From assembly GCF_036046055.1 (NCBI RefSeq), contig NZ_CP107939.1, positions 744,001-808,000 on the forward strand: a DNA stretch of 64,000 bases. The letters are read 5' to 3'. This DNA is from Nocardia sp. NBC_00403 (GTDB taxonomy: Bacteria > Actinomycetota > Actinomycetes > Mycobacteriales > Mycobacteriaceae). Shown here in pieces: positions 51,699 to 61,095 of this stretch; positions within the stretch are counted from its first letter, which is position 1, and every line of letters starts with the position of its first letter. The notes beneath the pieces were generated by a model. It saw only the letters and a list, made by a program, of their open reading frames with translations, ran no database searches and was not told where the DNA came from. The position numbers and the translations under genes were made by a program.

Positions 51699-52100
51699 GT
51701 GACCGTTCAACCGAGCGGCGTGGAGCCGCGGCCGGACTTGGTGGATCGTTCGGCGCCCTTACTGCCCGCAGGCAGTGAGATACGGCAGGTATTCATCGGC
51801 CAGGCCGCGCCGAGCTTCCTCTTCTTCCTGATCACATATCTCACCGGCCTCACCATGTTCTGGAACAGATACCGTTGCGTGGCGGTCACTCCGGACGCCA
51901 TCTACGTGCTGGAGAGCAGCAAACTGTCCGGCGGCGCGAAACCACAGCATCTGCTGGGCACGATGCCCCGCGATACCCGGGTCGGCCCGGTCTCCGGCCG
52001 CTGGGCACAGGTGACGCTGCTCGGTGAACGGCACTGGGTGCACAGGCGCTTTCACGACCAGATCGCCGCGGCAGACCGTGAGGCCGGCGTCACCGGATGA
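51699..52100 (+). CDS. Membrane-associated protein, PH-like, 133 residues
   Basis: From GTG 51699, with AAAGGA 7 bases upstream. The N-terminal part ends in a hydrophobic stretch FLFFLITYLTGLTMFW (about 44-60), followed by a small beta-rich domain: YRCVAVTPDAIYVLESSKLS and PRDTRVGPVSGRWAQVTLLG, ending HRRFHDQIAAADREAG. This pattern, a membrane segment followed by a 'what the protein displays by default' beta domain, recalls bacterial PH-like domains. Function unknown. It lies in the 1.5-kb segment between the two regulator motifs. Confidence 0.65.
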   Translation: MTVQPSGVEPRPDLVDRSAPLLPAGSEIRQVFIGQAAPSFLFFLITYLTGLTMFWNRYRCVAVTPDAIYVLESSKLSGGAKPQHLLGTMPRDTRVGPVSGRWAQVTLLGERHWVHRRFHDQIAAADREAGVTG

Positions 52101-52167
52101 CTCAGCCGGATGGCTGCGGCGGTTCGTGAGAATGCCTAGGGCAGAGTGGATTGCTACAGTCTCGGCT

Positions 52168-52635
52168 GTGCGCACAGTCACTTCCAAGGTCCGTATCGAA
52201 GCCCCCAGAGAGATCGTGTGGGCGGTGCTGACCGACCCCGAATACGTCAAGCAATGGCAGTACGGCAGCGTCTTGAGCACTGACTGGTCCGTCGGCTCGC
52301 CGATTCGTTTCACCAACGAGTGGGACGGCACAACGTTCGAACAGTGGGGCAGCGTGCTCCTCGTCGATGCCCCCGCGCAGTTGCGGTACTCGCTGTTCGC
52401 TCCCCGCCCGGACCTCGAGGACAAGCCGGAGAACTACTTCACGATGGGCTATGGGCTCGAGGACGCCGTGGGCGCAACGGAGTTGACGATCACGCAGGAA
52501 GACCCCCGCGAGAATGCCGGCGACGAGGACGAAGGCGAGGAGGGAGAGAGCCCCGTGCTCGCGGCCTTGAAGAACCTTGCCGAGTCGGTGGCGGTGAACC
52601 AGCAGGCTGAGACCCGCTCGGTCGGCCCGGCATAG
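52168..52635 (+). CDS. SRPBCC (START/AHSA1-like) domain protein
   Basis: A 155-residue protein from GTG 52168. RTVTSKVRIEAPREIVWAVL, TDPEYVKQWQYGS and SVLLVDAPAQLRYSLFAP form the SRPBCC/AHSA1 helix-grip fold, a cavity binding hydrophobic ligands or assisting chaperones. A TACAGT -10-like hexamer at 52155-52160 ends 7 bases before the GTG and there is no ribosome site, suggesting a leaderless mRNA; ATG 52132 is the alternative. The C-terminal tail is acidic (AGDEDEGEEGES). It is one of two genes between the regulator motifs. Ligand unknown. Confidence 0.8.
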   Translation: MRTVTSKVRIEAPREIVWAVLTDPEYVKQWQYGSVLSTDWSVGSPIRFTNEWDGTTFEQWGSVLLVDAPAQLRYSLFAPRPDLEDKPENYFTMGYGLEDAVGATELTITQEDPRENAGDEDEGEEGESPVLAALKNLAESVAVNQQAETRSVGPA

Positions 52636-52884
52636 GAAGCGAGCAGCAGCGTGCAATGGGTGATGGCCTACGACGCCATCTCCTTGGCGCTGAGCAGTGC
52701 TGCGCCGCACAGGGATACCGGAACCTATGGGCCACACGCGCACTCAGGCATGAGCGGTCCGCTGCATCGGCTGACCTGAGCACGCGCGTACCGCATCGAC
52801 AACGACAAGGCCGGAAGGTGCACCGTGGCGGCTGCACCCAGCGCCAGAACTTCGTCCAGGCTTTTCGCCGTGCGGATTGGCGTA

Positions 52885-52915
52885 AATCCGAGCGTTACTG
52901 GCATTTCCGCCACTC
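52885..52915. promoter_or_regulatory. 31-bp regulatory motif, copy 2 (upstream of the HD-hydrolase gene)
   Basis: 27 of 31 positions match 51359-51389, same orientation; the ACTGGC-N6-GCCACT core is identical in both. It ends 63 bases before the GTG at 52979, a sensible activator position. The 249 bases from 52636 to 52884 have no convincing gene. Confidence 0.75.
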
Positions 52916-52978
52916 GTCGGTAGTCCGCTCAGCGGCTTCACTGAACAGCGAGAAGCGTTCGAGGAGAAGGAGGGCAAC

Positions 52979-53731
52979 GTGGGTGCGCCTGCTGGGATCG
53001 ACTGGGAATGGGCGACGCGGACCGGAGGGACGCTCTCCGGAGCACAGCACCGACAGTTGGCGGTTGAACTGGCGCGGACGCTGCCGAAACTGAGTGGTGC
53101 GCAGCTCAAACGCGTGCTCGGAAGACACGGCACCGGGCGGCTGGAGTTCGCCGGGTTGCGGGTGCCCGATTCGAAACTCGCCAAGGCGGCGGAAACCGAA
53201 GCCCGCGAATCACTTTCGATCCACCTGCTCGAGCATTCGTATCGCACCTATTTCTTCGGGCGGGTGCTCGCCGAGCTCGACAGTATTCGCTACGACGACG
53301 AATTGGTTTATGTCGCCTGCCTGCTACATGACCTCCAGCTCGAAAACCCCACTCCGGGCAGGTGTTTCGCGGTAGCAGGTGGCGAACGAGCGGCAGCGTT
53401 CGCGGCGCGCGAGGGCGCGGATCCGGAACGCGCACAGGAAATCGGAGCCGCGATTGCCGCACACATCACCACTGGTGTCGCCAACGATCTGAGCGATCCC
53501 GGCGGCTTCGTATCCGCGGGCGCCTCGGTGGATGTGATCGGGGCGCGCTTCCCGGAACTGGACCCGGACTGGGTCGCGCAACTGTTGCAACGGCATCCGC
53601 GTCACGATGCGAAGCGTCATCTGATCGCCGCGTTCAAGGCCGAGGCCGAAGCCGTACCGAAGGGCCGCACCGCCTTGCTGAACAGTGTCGGCTTTCTGCA
53701 ACTCGTCCGAATGGCTCCGTACTCCGAATAA
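52979..53731 (+). CDS. HD-domain hydrolase, cyanamide-hydratase-like
   Basis: A 250-residue protein from GTG 52979, directly behind GAAGGAGGG. The HD metal site reads: SIHLLEHSYRTYFF (first His), VACLLHDLQLE (the HD pair, about 117-118) and IGAAIAAHITTGV (later His). The arrangement, with a C-terminal HDAKRHLIAAFKAEAEA, resembles cyanamide hydratase / HD-type nitrile or isonitrile-converting enzymes. It should be a metal-dependent hydrolase of a small molecule. Its upstream motif matches that of the DJ-1/AraC regulator gene, whose DJ-1 domain resembles isonitrile hydratase folds. A perfect terminator follows. Confidence 0.85.
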   Translation: MGAPAGIDWEWATRTGGTLSGAQHRQLAVELARTLPKLSGAQLKRVLGRHGTGRLEFAGLRVPDSKLAKAAETEARESLSIHLLEHSYRTYFFGRVLAELDSIRYDDELVYVACLLHDLQLENPTPGRCFAVAGGERAAAFAAREGADPERAQEIGAAIAAHITTGVANDLSDPGGFVSAGASVDVIGARFPELDPDWVAQLLQRHPRHDAKRHLIAAFKAEAEAVPKGRTALLNSVGFLQLVRMAPYSE

Positions 53732-53747
53732 CCTGCCGGATAAACGA

Positions 53748-53785
53748 ATTCGCCCGCACCATTGACGAAAATGGTGCGGGCGAAT
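53748..53785. terminator. Bidirectional terminator between the HD gene and pckG
   Basis: Perfect 16-base arms ATTCGCCCGCACCATT (53748-53763) and AATGGTGCGGGCGAAT (53770-53785) around GACGAA, followed by CAATTT. It serves both converging genes. Confidence 0.95.
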
Positions 53786-53801
53786 CAATTTCGGGGCGCT
53801 A

Positions 53802-55634
53802 TCAGCCCAGACGTTCCTTCAGCGCCTCGAACTCGTCGCGCACGCCGGAAGGCAGTTTGTCGCCGACGAACTCGAACCACTCCTCGATCAGCGGAATCTC
53901 CTTGCGCCACTCGTCGGCGTCGACGGCGAGCGCCTCGTCGACGTCGGCGGCGTCGACCTCGAGACCCACCAGGTCCATCTGCGCCGCGGTGGGCACGTTG
54001 CCGATCGCGGTCGCCTCGGCCTCGGCCGAGCCCTCGATGCGGCCGACGATCCACTCCAGCACGCGGGAGTTCTCACCGAATCCCGGCCACAGGAAGCGGC
54101 CGTCGGCGCCGCGGCGGAACCAGTTGACGTAGAAAATCTTCGGCAGCTTGTTCGCATCCGCGTTCTTGCCGACGTTGATCCAGTGGTTCAGGTAGTCACC
54201 GACGTGGTAGCCCATGAACGGGATCATCGCCATCGGGTCGCGGCGCACGGTGCCGACCTTGCCCTCGGCCGCGGCGGTCTGCTCCGAGGAGAGGGTCGCG
54301 CCCATGAAAACGCCGTGCTGCCAGTCGAAGGACTCGGTCACCAGCGGGACCGTGGTCTTGCGGCGACCGCCGAACAGGATCGCCGAGATCGGCACGCCCT
54401 GCGGGTCGTCCCACTCGGGCGCCAGGATCGGGCACTGCGACATCGGCGTGCAGTAGCGCGAGTTCGGGTGGGCGGCAAGGGTTTCGGTCTCCCGCAGGTG
54501 CCAGTCGTTGCCCTTCCAGTCGATCAGGTGATCGGGCTCGCCCTCCAGGCCCTCCCACCACACGTCGTTGTGGTCGGTCAGCGCGACGTTGGTGTAGACG
54601 GTGTTGCCCGCGTTCATGGTGGCCATGGCGTTGGGGTTGGAGCTGTAGTTGGTGCCCGGCGCGACGCCGAAGAAGCCGAACTCCGGGTTCACCGCGTAGA
54701 GGCGGCCGTCCTTGCCGAAGCGCATCCAGGCGATGTCGTCGCCGAGGGTTTCCGCGCGCCAGCCGGGAACCGTCGGCTGGATCATCGCGAGGTTGGTCTT
54801 GCCGCAGGCGCTCGGGAAGGCGGCGGCGATGTAGTAGGCCTTGTTCTCCGGGGAGATCAGCTTGAGGATCAGCATGTGCTCGGCCAGCCAGCCCTCGTCA
54901 TGGGCCATGGCCGAGGCGATGCGTAGCGAGTAGCACTTCTTGCCGAGCAGCGCGTTGCCGCCGTAGCCGGAGCCGTAGCTCCAGATCTCGCGGTCCTCGG
55001 GGTAGTGGGTGATGTACTTGGTGTCGTTGCACGGCCACGGCACGTCGGCCTGGCCCTCGGCCAGCGGCGCGCCGACGGAGTGCAGCGCCTTCACGAACGG
55101 CTTGTCGGTGCCGAGCTTCTCCAGCGCGGCGGCGCCCATCCGGGTCATCACGCGCATCGACACGACCACGTACTCGGAGTCGGTGATCTCGACGCCCAGC
55201 TTGGGGTCCTCGGCGCCGAGCGGGCCCATGCAGAACGGCACCACGTACATGGTGCGGCCCTTCATCGAGCCGCGGTACAGCTCGGTCATGGTCGCGCGCA
55301 TCTCGGCGGGGTCGACCCAGTTGTTGGTCGGGCCCGCGTCGGCCTCGGTCTTCGAACAGATATAGGTGCGCGACTCGACTCGAGCCACGTCGGAGGGGTC
55401 GGAAAGTGCGAGGAAGGAGTTCGGCTTCTTCTTCTCGTCGAGTCGCTTGAACGTGCCCGCCGCAACGAGTTGGTTGGTCAGCCGATCCCATTCGTCATCG
55501 GAACCGTCCGCCCAGACCACTCGCTCCGGCTGAGTGAGTTCTGCGACTTCCTGTACCCAGGCGAGTAGTTCGCTGTGCTCGGTCGGCGTTTTGCCGTCGG
55601 ATCCACGAAGACCAGGAATGGTCGCTGAGGTCAT
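53802..55634 (-). CDS. pckG: Phosphoenolpyruvate carboxykinase (GTP)
   Basis: A 610-residue GTP-type PEPCK from ATG 55634, with CAGGAG upstream; the M. tuberculosis enzyme is 606 residues by memory. [17 protein letters not shown] is the kinase-1a P-loop containing the reactive active-site Cys, and [32 protein letters not shown] and [20 protein letters not shown] carry metal-, oxaloacetate- and GTP-binding residues. It converts oxaloacetate plus GTP to PEP, CO2 and GDP, the first step of gluconeogenesis, essential for growth on lipids. The ~250 bases upstream to the GTPase gene hold its promoter and no certain gene. Confidence 0.97.
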   Translation of the reverse strand: MTSATIPGLRGSDGKTPTEHSELLAWVQEVAELTQPERVVWADGSDDEWDRLTNQLVAAGTFKRLDEKKKPNSFLALSDPSDVARVESRTYICSKTEADAGPTNNWVDPAEMRATMTELYRGSMKGRTMYVVPFCMGPLGAEDPKLGVEITDSEYVVVSMRVMTRMGAAALEKLGTDKPFVKALHSVGAPLAEGQADVPWPCNDTKYITHYPEDREIWSYGSGYGGNALLGKKCYSLRIASAMAHDEGWLAEHMLILKLISPENKAYYIAAAFPSACGKTNLAMIQPTVPGWRAETLGDDIAWMRFGKDGRLYAVNPEFGFFGVAPGTNYSSNPNAMATMNAGNTVYTNVALTDHNDVWWEGLEGEPDHLIDWKGNDWHLRETETLAAHPNSRYCTPMSQCPILAPEWDDPQGVPISAILFGGRRKTTVPLVTESFDWQHGVFMGATLSSEQTAAAEGKVGTVRRDPMAMIPFMGYHVGDYLNHWINVGKNADANKLPKIFYVNWFRRGADGRFLWPGFGENSRVLEWIVGRIEGSAEAEATAIGNVPTAAQMDLVGLEVDAADVDEALAVDADEWRKEIPLIEEWFEFVGDKLPSGVRDEFEALKERLG

Positions 55635-55889
55635 GAAAAACTCTCCTGAGATGGGCGGCTCTACGATGCTTCCGTCTGGCCTCCAGGCCCATGACCAGCG
55701 CGAACACACCGAGCGCCACCATTGGCGGGAAGGCACCCGCTACGACCAGTCGAATGCACGTCCCGGCTGGACGGCGTACATGGACGAAGCGGACGCCCAG
55801 GTTCCTGATTAGAGGTTAACGCGATGTGACGACCAGTACGGAATCGGGTACAGATCGGGTTGTCTCTCGAGTACCCAATAGATACCGAT

Positions 55890-57446
55890 TCACTCTGGCG
55901 AAATCCGCCGATCGATGATCTCGATATCGCGTTCGCACGCGGCGAGTTGTCCGGGTTGTTCGGCAGCGGTACGTCGCAAACGCGCCTCCAATTCGGCAAC
56001 GCGGCGATCGGTCGCGACGATTCGCGCGGTGCTCGAACGCACCACGCGCTCGGCGAGCGTGGTCTCCATTTCCACGAGCGCGGTCGCCGCCCGCTGCTCG
56101 AGCTGGGCTTTCACATTGACCAACGCGTCCGACACCCATTGCCTGACGTGCGCGCGGTCGGCAACCTGTCTGCGCGCTCGCACCACCCAGCCCGCCGCGC
56201 CTGCCCCGAGCAAAAGCGTCACCGGCACGCTCGCGACGTCCAGCGTCGACACCAGCGCGAGTGGCGAAACCAACAGTCGGCCGAGGCCGACACCCGCCGA
56301 CGCGCCGAGCGCGATCATGAGGTGATCTTCGACACCTCGGTGCCGCGGTTCCGGGTCAGGGCCCACCCGGGGTGCGGGATCACGCCGCCGGGCGGCCGGC
56401 TCGACTGTCGAACCGTCGACCCGCACAGCCAGCTCGGCCAGCCTCCGCTCGACCTCCAGGTCCACAGCACCGGTCAGCTCGGTCACCGCCTGCTGCAACC
56501 GGTCCGGATAGTCGCCCAGCTGGGACGGGCGCATTCGATCGAGTTCGCCACGCGCGGCGGTGTGCAGCGCCCGCACCCGAGAGCCGACATCGGTCATCAG
56601 GTCGACCCTGGCCAGGTGCAGTTGGCTGCGCAGCGTCGACAGCACCGTCGCCCGGCCACCGTCGCGGCCCGCGAGCAGCGTGGTTCGTTCTTCCCGCCAC
56701 TGCGCGGGTTCGGCGCCGGAACGCAGCGCCGCGACCTGATCCACCACCCGCTGGCGGGTATCGGCCAGCACTCGGGCGGTGACGGCCGCGAGCCTGCCCT
56801 CGCTATCGGCTTCGGCGCCCGCGGATGCCGCGGCGAGTTCGGCGTGCAGTGCGGTCAGTCCGGAGCGATCCAGCAGGCCGGCGTCGCCGCCCGCGCGGGC
56901 CGCCACCGCGAGCCGGGCCGAGACCGGCACGATATCCAGGTCGGCAGCGCCCTGCGCGGCGAGCAGTTCGAGATTGTGTGCGCGGACCGCGCGCCAGTCC
57001 TGATAGGCGTGGATCCCGTTCATCGCGAGCAGGATTCGAGCGCCGTCGGCACGCAGCCGTCGCACCAGCCGCAGCGTATCGGCGCCGAGTGAGCTGCCCG
57101 CGTCGAGCAGGATCAGTGCGACCGCCGCGGGCGCCGCCCCCGACGGGGAGGTTGTTTCGACGGCCGCGCTCGCGTCGGCCACTGGATCCGACAGCAGGAT
57201 CCGAGGCTCGAACCGCGCCAATTCGGTGCGCAACAGCGTGGTGTTGGCGTCATTGGGCCCGATCAACGTGACCGCCGATGCGCCGCCGGTTCCGACAACG
57301 GCGCGCATGAGTGCCATGCCCTGCGGATTCCACCGCGCAACCACCGCCTCGACATCGGGCGGCAGCGGCGGCGCATCGGGCGCGCGCGATGCCTGCGGCT
57401 GATCGGCCGGTGAAAGTGCCTGCTCCGGTTGCTCAGAGTCCGGCAC
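55890..57446 (-). CDS. Dynamin-like/GTPase-partner membrane protein (Rv0209/Rv0210-like)
   Basis: A 518-residue protein. A Pro-rich N-terminus leads into an alpha/beta domain (VTLIGPNDANTTLLRTELAR, a degenerate P-loop; ILLDAGSSLGADTLRLVRRL), then long Arg/Glu-rich coiled-coil helices (LEVERRLAELAVRVD), two adjacent hydrophobic helices near 400-430 (LMIALGASAGVGLGRLLVSP, VPVTLLLGAGAAGWVV) and a terminal coiled coil. The layout resembles a bacterial dynamin-like protein with impaired nucleotide binding. It overlaps the upstream GTPase gene by 14 bases, so the pair probably forms a hetero-complex acting at the membrane (inference). Confidence 0.8.
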   Translation of the reverse strand: MPDSEQPEQALSPADQPQASRAPDAPPLPPDVEAVVARWNPQGMALMRAVVGTGGASAVTLIGPNDANTTLLRTELARFEPRILLSDPVADASAAVETTSPSGAAPAAVALILLDAGSSLGADTLRLVRRLRADGARILLAMNGIHAYQDWRAVRAHNLELLAAQGAADLDIVPVSARLAVAARAGGDAGLLDRSGLTALHAELAAASAGAEADSEGRLAAVTARVLADTRQRVVDQVAALRSGAEPAQWREERTTLLAGRDGGRATVLSTLRSQLHLARVDLMTDVGSRVRALHTAARGELDRMRPSQLGDYPDRLQQAVTELTGAVDLEVERRLAELAVRVDGSTVEPAARRRDPAPRVGPDPEPRHRGVEDHLMIALGASAGVGLGRLLVSPLALVSTLDVASVPVTLLLGAGAAGWVVRARRQVADRAHVRQWVSDALVNVKAQLEQRAATALVEMETTLAERVVRSSTARIVATDRRVAELEARLRRTAAEQPGQLAACERDIEIIDRRISPE

Positions 57447-58572
57447 TGCTCATCCGCTCCCATAGTCGGATGTAGCCGTTGTGGACGCGCAGGGCGGCGC
57501 GACGGGCAGCGGGCGACATATCGCTGGAGACAACCGCCCGCCAGCGCGCGGCCCTGGCCAGCGCGTCGTCGGCATCGGCGGGCGAGGGCGAACGGTACCC
57601 GGCCGCAAGGTGCGCGACATCGGGGCAGGCGAGTCCGGCGCACAGACCCATCCACAGCGCGTCGTCGCCGACGAGATAGTCCTCGAGGATGTCGCGGGCG
57701 TGGCCACCTTCGCCGGGCACCGCGGCGGCCGCGAGCCGGGCCAGCTCGTCGAGCAGCACGCCACCGCGCAGCGCCGAAACCTGCTCGTAGCGGCGGTGCA
57801 GGGTCTGGTGCAGCGCGTCGATGCCGCTCACCGCGTGCAGGATTTGCAGCAGGGCGTGCGGGGTGAGCTCGGGGTCCTGGCGCAGTGCGATGAGTGCGGA
57901 GCTCACGCCGTAGAGATCCCAGCGGTGCAGTAACTGCTCCCGTTCCGCGACATCGGGCCCGGCCGATGACGAGACGAACAGATCGGGAGACAGCGTCAGC
58001 GCGGGATCGGTGGTGCCTGCCAGTCGTTGCAGCGTCGCCATATCGGCATCGTTCAACGCGCCGGCCCTGGTGCGCACCGCCAACGAAGCGACCACCGGCA
58101 GCGTGAGAATGCCCAGCTCACTGCTGTATTGCTCGGCGGCGGCGACTGCATCGCCCCAGCGCGAACCGACCGCGTCGGCCTTGTTCAACACCACGACGGT
58201 GTGTTCGGGCGGCAGGGTGGCCAGGATGCGGCGGTCGGCGGGCAGCGGTGCGCCGGAGAGGACATAGACGATGATGTCGGCGTCGAGCACCGGGTCGGAC
58301 GCGCCCGGTTCGTCCACCGGACCGGTCTCCACTGCGGACATGAGCGCCAGCGCATGCAGCACCGTACTGCGGCCGGCGTGCGCGCGACCGGTCACCTGGA
58401 TCCGCGGCGGCCTGCGCCACCGAGCGCTGACTACGCCGACCTGATTCGACAGCTGCGGATCGTTGCCTGCGCCCGAGCGCAGCATGGCGATCAAATGGTC
58501 GAGTTGGTCGAGTTCACGCGCGGGTCCGCCGGGTCGGGCGGCAGGCCCGTTGGTTTCGGTGGCTGTCGACAT
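57433..58572 (-). CDS. GTPase-like protein, partner of the 55890-57446 product
   Basis: A 379-residue soluble P-loop protein. IQVTGRAHAGRSTVLHALAL holds the Walker A/G1-like sequence G-x4-G-R-S-T (Arg replaces the usual Lys), VLDADIIVYVLSGAPLPADR the G3 region, and TVVVLNKADAV the G4 motif NKxD typical of guanine specificity. The C-terminal half is helical and Ala-rich. The missing Walker A Lys suggests weak or altered GTP hydrolysis. First gene of a two-gene operon; in M. tuberculosis the homologous pair follows pckA in the same direction (memory), and here it lies upstream of pckG on the same strand. Confidence 0.8.
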   Translation of the reverse strand: MSTATETNGPAARPGGPARELDQLDHLIAMLRSGAGNDPQLSNQVGVVSARWRRPPRIQVTGRAHAGRSTVLHALALMSAVETGPVDEPGASDPVLDADIIVYVLSGAPLPADRRILATLPPEHTVVVLNKADAVGSRWGDAVAAAEQYSSELGILTLPVVASLAVRTRAGALNDADMATLQRLAGTTDPALTLSPDLFVSSSAGPDVAEREQLLHRWDLYGVSSALIALRQDPELTPHALLQILHAVSGIDALHQTLHRRYEQVSALRGGVLLDELARLAAAAVPGEGGHARDILEDYLVGDDALWMGLCAGLACPDVAHLAAGYRSPSPADADDALARAARWRAVVSSDMSPAARRAALRVHNGYIRLWERMSSAGL

Positions 58573-58638
58573 AGCTGCACACCCCCTTTACGGTGCGCAA
58601 TTCTGTCAGACGCCGGACCTGAAGACGGTGCGGACCGC

Positions 58639-59421
58639 TCAGCTTCCGCTGAAGTATTTGTTCGCGGTGCGCACGGCCCAGTTCGGCGCGTACTTGGCGG
58701 CGACGGCGAGCACCTTTGCCTGGGTACCGATTTCGTAGTGCACCTTCGGCAGCCGTCCACGTTTGCGGGTGACTTCCCAGATACCGGAGGCGACATCTGC
58801 TGCGGTGAGCCGCACGCCGAGCGACTTCGTCGACGCGGTCTCCACACCGTCCACCATCGCGGTCGCCACGAACAACGGCCACACCGCGATCACCCGGATA
58901 TCGTGCCGCTCCCATTCGAGATCCAATGCCTCTGTGAGGCTTTTTACCGCGGACTTGGTCGCGCCGTAGCTGGCGAGCTGGGGTTGCCCGTAGATCGCCG
59001 ATGCCGAGCACAAATTCACCACCTGCGCGCCGGGAGTGGCCCGCAGCAACGGGAACGCCGCGTGCGTGCCGTTGATGACGCCGCCCAGATTGACATCGAC
59101 GATCGCCTGATGGGTGGCCAGATCGATGGACTCGAAGGGACCTGCGCGCAGGATCCCCGCGTTGTTGATCAGGATGTCGAGCCGGCCCGCATCGGCGGCG
59201 AACTCCGTGAGCCGCTCGGCCCAGTGGGTGTTGTTGGTCACATCGAGCACCCCGGTTCGCACAGTGCCGCCTGCGCCAGTGATGTCACCCGCGAGCCTGG
59301 TCAGCCCCACCTCGTCGATGTCGTAGGCGCCGACGTGATACCCGTGCGCAGCGAAAAGCAGCGCCGTCGCCCGGCCGATTCCGGCCGCCGCGCCCGTGAT
59401 GATCACCGTCGGTCCGCTCAT
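58639..59421 (-). CDS. Short-chain dehydrogenase/reductase
   Basis: A 260-residue classical SDR from ATG 59421. VIITGAAAGIGRATALLFAA is the TGxxxGIG cofactor loop, AYDIDEVGL the strand selecting NAD(H) through Asp, NNAGILRAG the NNAG motif, and NLCSASAIYGQPQLASYGATKSA holds Ser and Y-x3-K. The C-terminus (KVLAVAAKYAPNWAVRTANKYFSG) is amphipathic and may touch the membrane. It ends 66 bases before the GTPase gene start and is divergent from the lipase across 173 bases. Substrate unknown. Confidence 0.92.
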   Translation of the reverse strand: MSGPTVIITGAAAGIGRATALLFAAHGYHVGAYDIDEVGLTRLAGDITGAGGTVRTGVLDVTNNTHWAERLTEFAADAGRLDILINNAGILRAGPFESIDLATHQAIVDVNLGGVINGTHAAFPLLRATPGAQVVNLCSASAIYGQPQLASYGATKSAVKSLTEALDLEWERHDIRVIAVWPLFVATAMVDGVETASTKSLGVRLTAADVASGIWEVTRKRGRLPKVHYEIGTQAKVLAVAAKYAPNWAVRTANKYFSGS

Positions 59422-59594
59422 GTCGGGGAGTCTAGTGCGGTGCCGAGCCCCTCCCAGGTGCTTCACAGAGTTAACGTCGTTCGCTTACGCTGCTGTGATG
59501 GTCGGCACCATACTCGCTGCGCAGCTATGCTTTTCGATCGCGGCAAGCCGGCCGGCGCAGACGAGCCGTCGGCGCTGCTCGATGAGGAGGTGCG

Positions 59595-60941
59595 ATGACC
59601 GTCGACGTCATCGGCGTTGTCGGCCCGGACCCGAATCATGGATTCGACCGCAAGCCGTTGTTGCCGAGCAACGATCCGTTCCTCCGGCCGCCGAAGGGCT
59701 TCGCCGCCAAAGCGGCGGGCACCGTCCTGCGCAGTCGCAGGGTCGATCTGGCCCTGCTCGGTGTTGTCTCGCAACAGGTTTCGGCGTGGCAACTGCTCTA
59801 CCGCAGCTGTGACATGCACGGCACACCCGAGGTAGCGATCACCACGGTGCTGCTACCGCTGGGCGCCGACTCGAGCGAAGATCGGCCACTGCTTGCTTTC
59901 CAGACCGCCATGGACGCGGTCGCGGAGAGATGTTCGCCCTCCTACGCGCTGCGGCGCGGATCGCACGCACTCGGATCGGTCACCCAGCTCGAATGGCTGC
60001 TCGTCGCGAACGCGCTGCGGCGCGGCTGGGCGGTGACCATCGCCGATCACGAAGGCCCGCACGGGAACTTCGGCGCCCCACGCGAACCCGGCTACCGCGG
60101 GCTCGACGGCATTCGCGCGGCACTGAATTTCGGGCCGCTGGGCCTGTGTTCCGACACCAGGGTCGCGGTATGGGGCTATTCCGGTGGCGGCATGGCCAGC
60201 TCCTGGCTGGTCGAGATGGCGCCGACCTACGCGCCGGAGATCGATATCGTCGGTGCGGTGCTCGGCGCACCGGTCGGCGACCCAGGCCAGGTCTTCGCCC
60301 GGCTCAACGGCGGCCGCTACGCCGGGCTGCCCGCCATCGTCATCGCGGTGCTGCGCAGGCTGTACCCCGCCCTCGGCACGGTGTTCGACAACGACCTCGC
60401 CCCCGAAGGTCACCGGCTCATCGCACGCGCGGAACGGGCGACGCCGTTCTCGGCCATCACGGGCCTGACCAAGAAGGACGTCGGCGCCTACCTGACCCGC
60501 CCGCTCGACGAGGTGCTCGCCGCCCCCGATCTGCAAGCCATGCTCGACGACCTGAAGCTCGGCTACGCGACCCCGGCCTGCCCGTTGCTCGTCGTGCAAC
60601 CGGTCCATGACCAGATCATCCACGTGGACGGCATCGATGCGCAGGTCGATCGGTACCGGCGCGGTGGCGCCACGGTCACCTACGTGCGCGATCGTCTCAG
60701 CGAACACTTCTCGCTGCTGCCGCTCGCTACCCCGATCAGCCTCAATTGGCTGGCCGACCGACTCGAAGGTCAACCGGTGCGCGACACCGGCGACTCGACG
60801 GTCTGGTCGGTCGCGGCCTCACCCGCCGGACTGCGCGGCCTGCTGGAAATGGCCGTGACCGCGGCCAAGGTCGCGCTCGGCAGGCCGCTGATGCAGGAGG
60901 CGGAACCCACATCCCGAATCCCCCGCGAACGCGCCGCCTGA
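59595..60941 (+). CDS. Secretory-lipase (LIP) family alpha/beta hydrolase
   Basis: A 448-residue protein of the LIP/CalA-like lipase group. VAVWGYSGGGMASSWLVEM has the GxSxG nucleophile, with the Ser at about 196; VQPVHDQIIH the acid Asp; SEHFSLLPLATP the His. A ~120-residue helical insert between them is the lid (IVIAVLRRLYPALGTVFDND, LTKKDVGAYLTRPLDEVL). No signal peptide is visible, so it is intracellular or membrane-associated despite the family name. It hydrolyses esters of medium or long acyl chains. Divergent from the SDR, which could be functionally linked. Confidence 0.88.
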   Translation: MTVDVIGVVGPDPNHGFDRKPLLPSNDPFLRPPKGFAAKAAGTVLRSRRVDLALLGVVSQQVSAWQLLYRSCDMHGTPEVAITTVLLPLGADSSEDRPLLAFQTAMDAVAERCSPSYALRRGSHALGSVTQLEWLLVANALRRGWAVTIADHEGPHGNFGAPREPGYRGLDGIRAALNFGPLGLCSDTRVAVWGYSGGGMASSWLVEMAPTYAPEIDIVGAVLGAPVGDPGQVFARLNGGRYAGLPAIVIAVLRRLYPALGTVFDNDLAPEGHRLIARAERATPFSAITGLTKKDVGAYLTRPLDEVLAAPDLQAMLDDLKLGYATPACPLLVVQPVHDQIIHVDGIDAQVDRYRRGGATVTYVRDRLSEHFSLLPLATPISLNWLADRLEGQPVRDTGDSTVWSVAASPAGLRGLLEMAVTAAKVALGRPLMQEAEPTSRIPRERAA

Positions 60942-61095
60942 CCACCCGGTCACCCCCGCCACAGTGTCGCGTCGGGCGACCGACAGGCGGTGTGGTTCGA
61001 ACGACCTGCAAACCAGCCGCTAGCGGCACAGTTTCGACCGGCCCGCAAGCGACCGCAAGCGGCCGATTGCCGCCCCGATCACCCGATGCTGGACA

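Noticed and set aside
55651..55812. Possible small proteins on either strand in the pckG leader
   Set aside because: Both strands give short protein-like frames, including a membrane-like one on the minus strand, but they exclude each other and neither has a clear start, so none was called.
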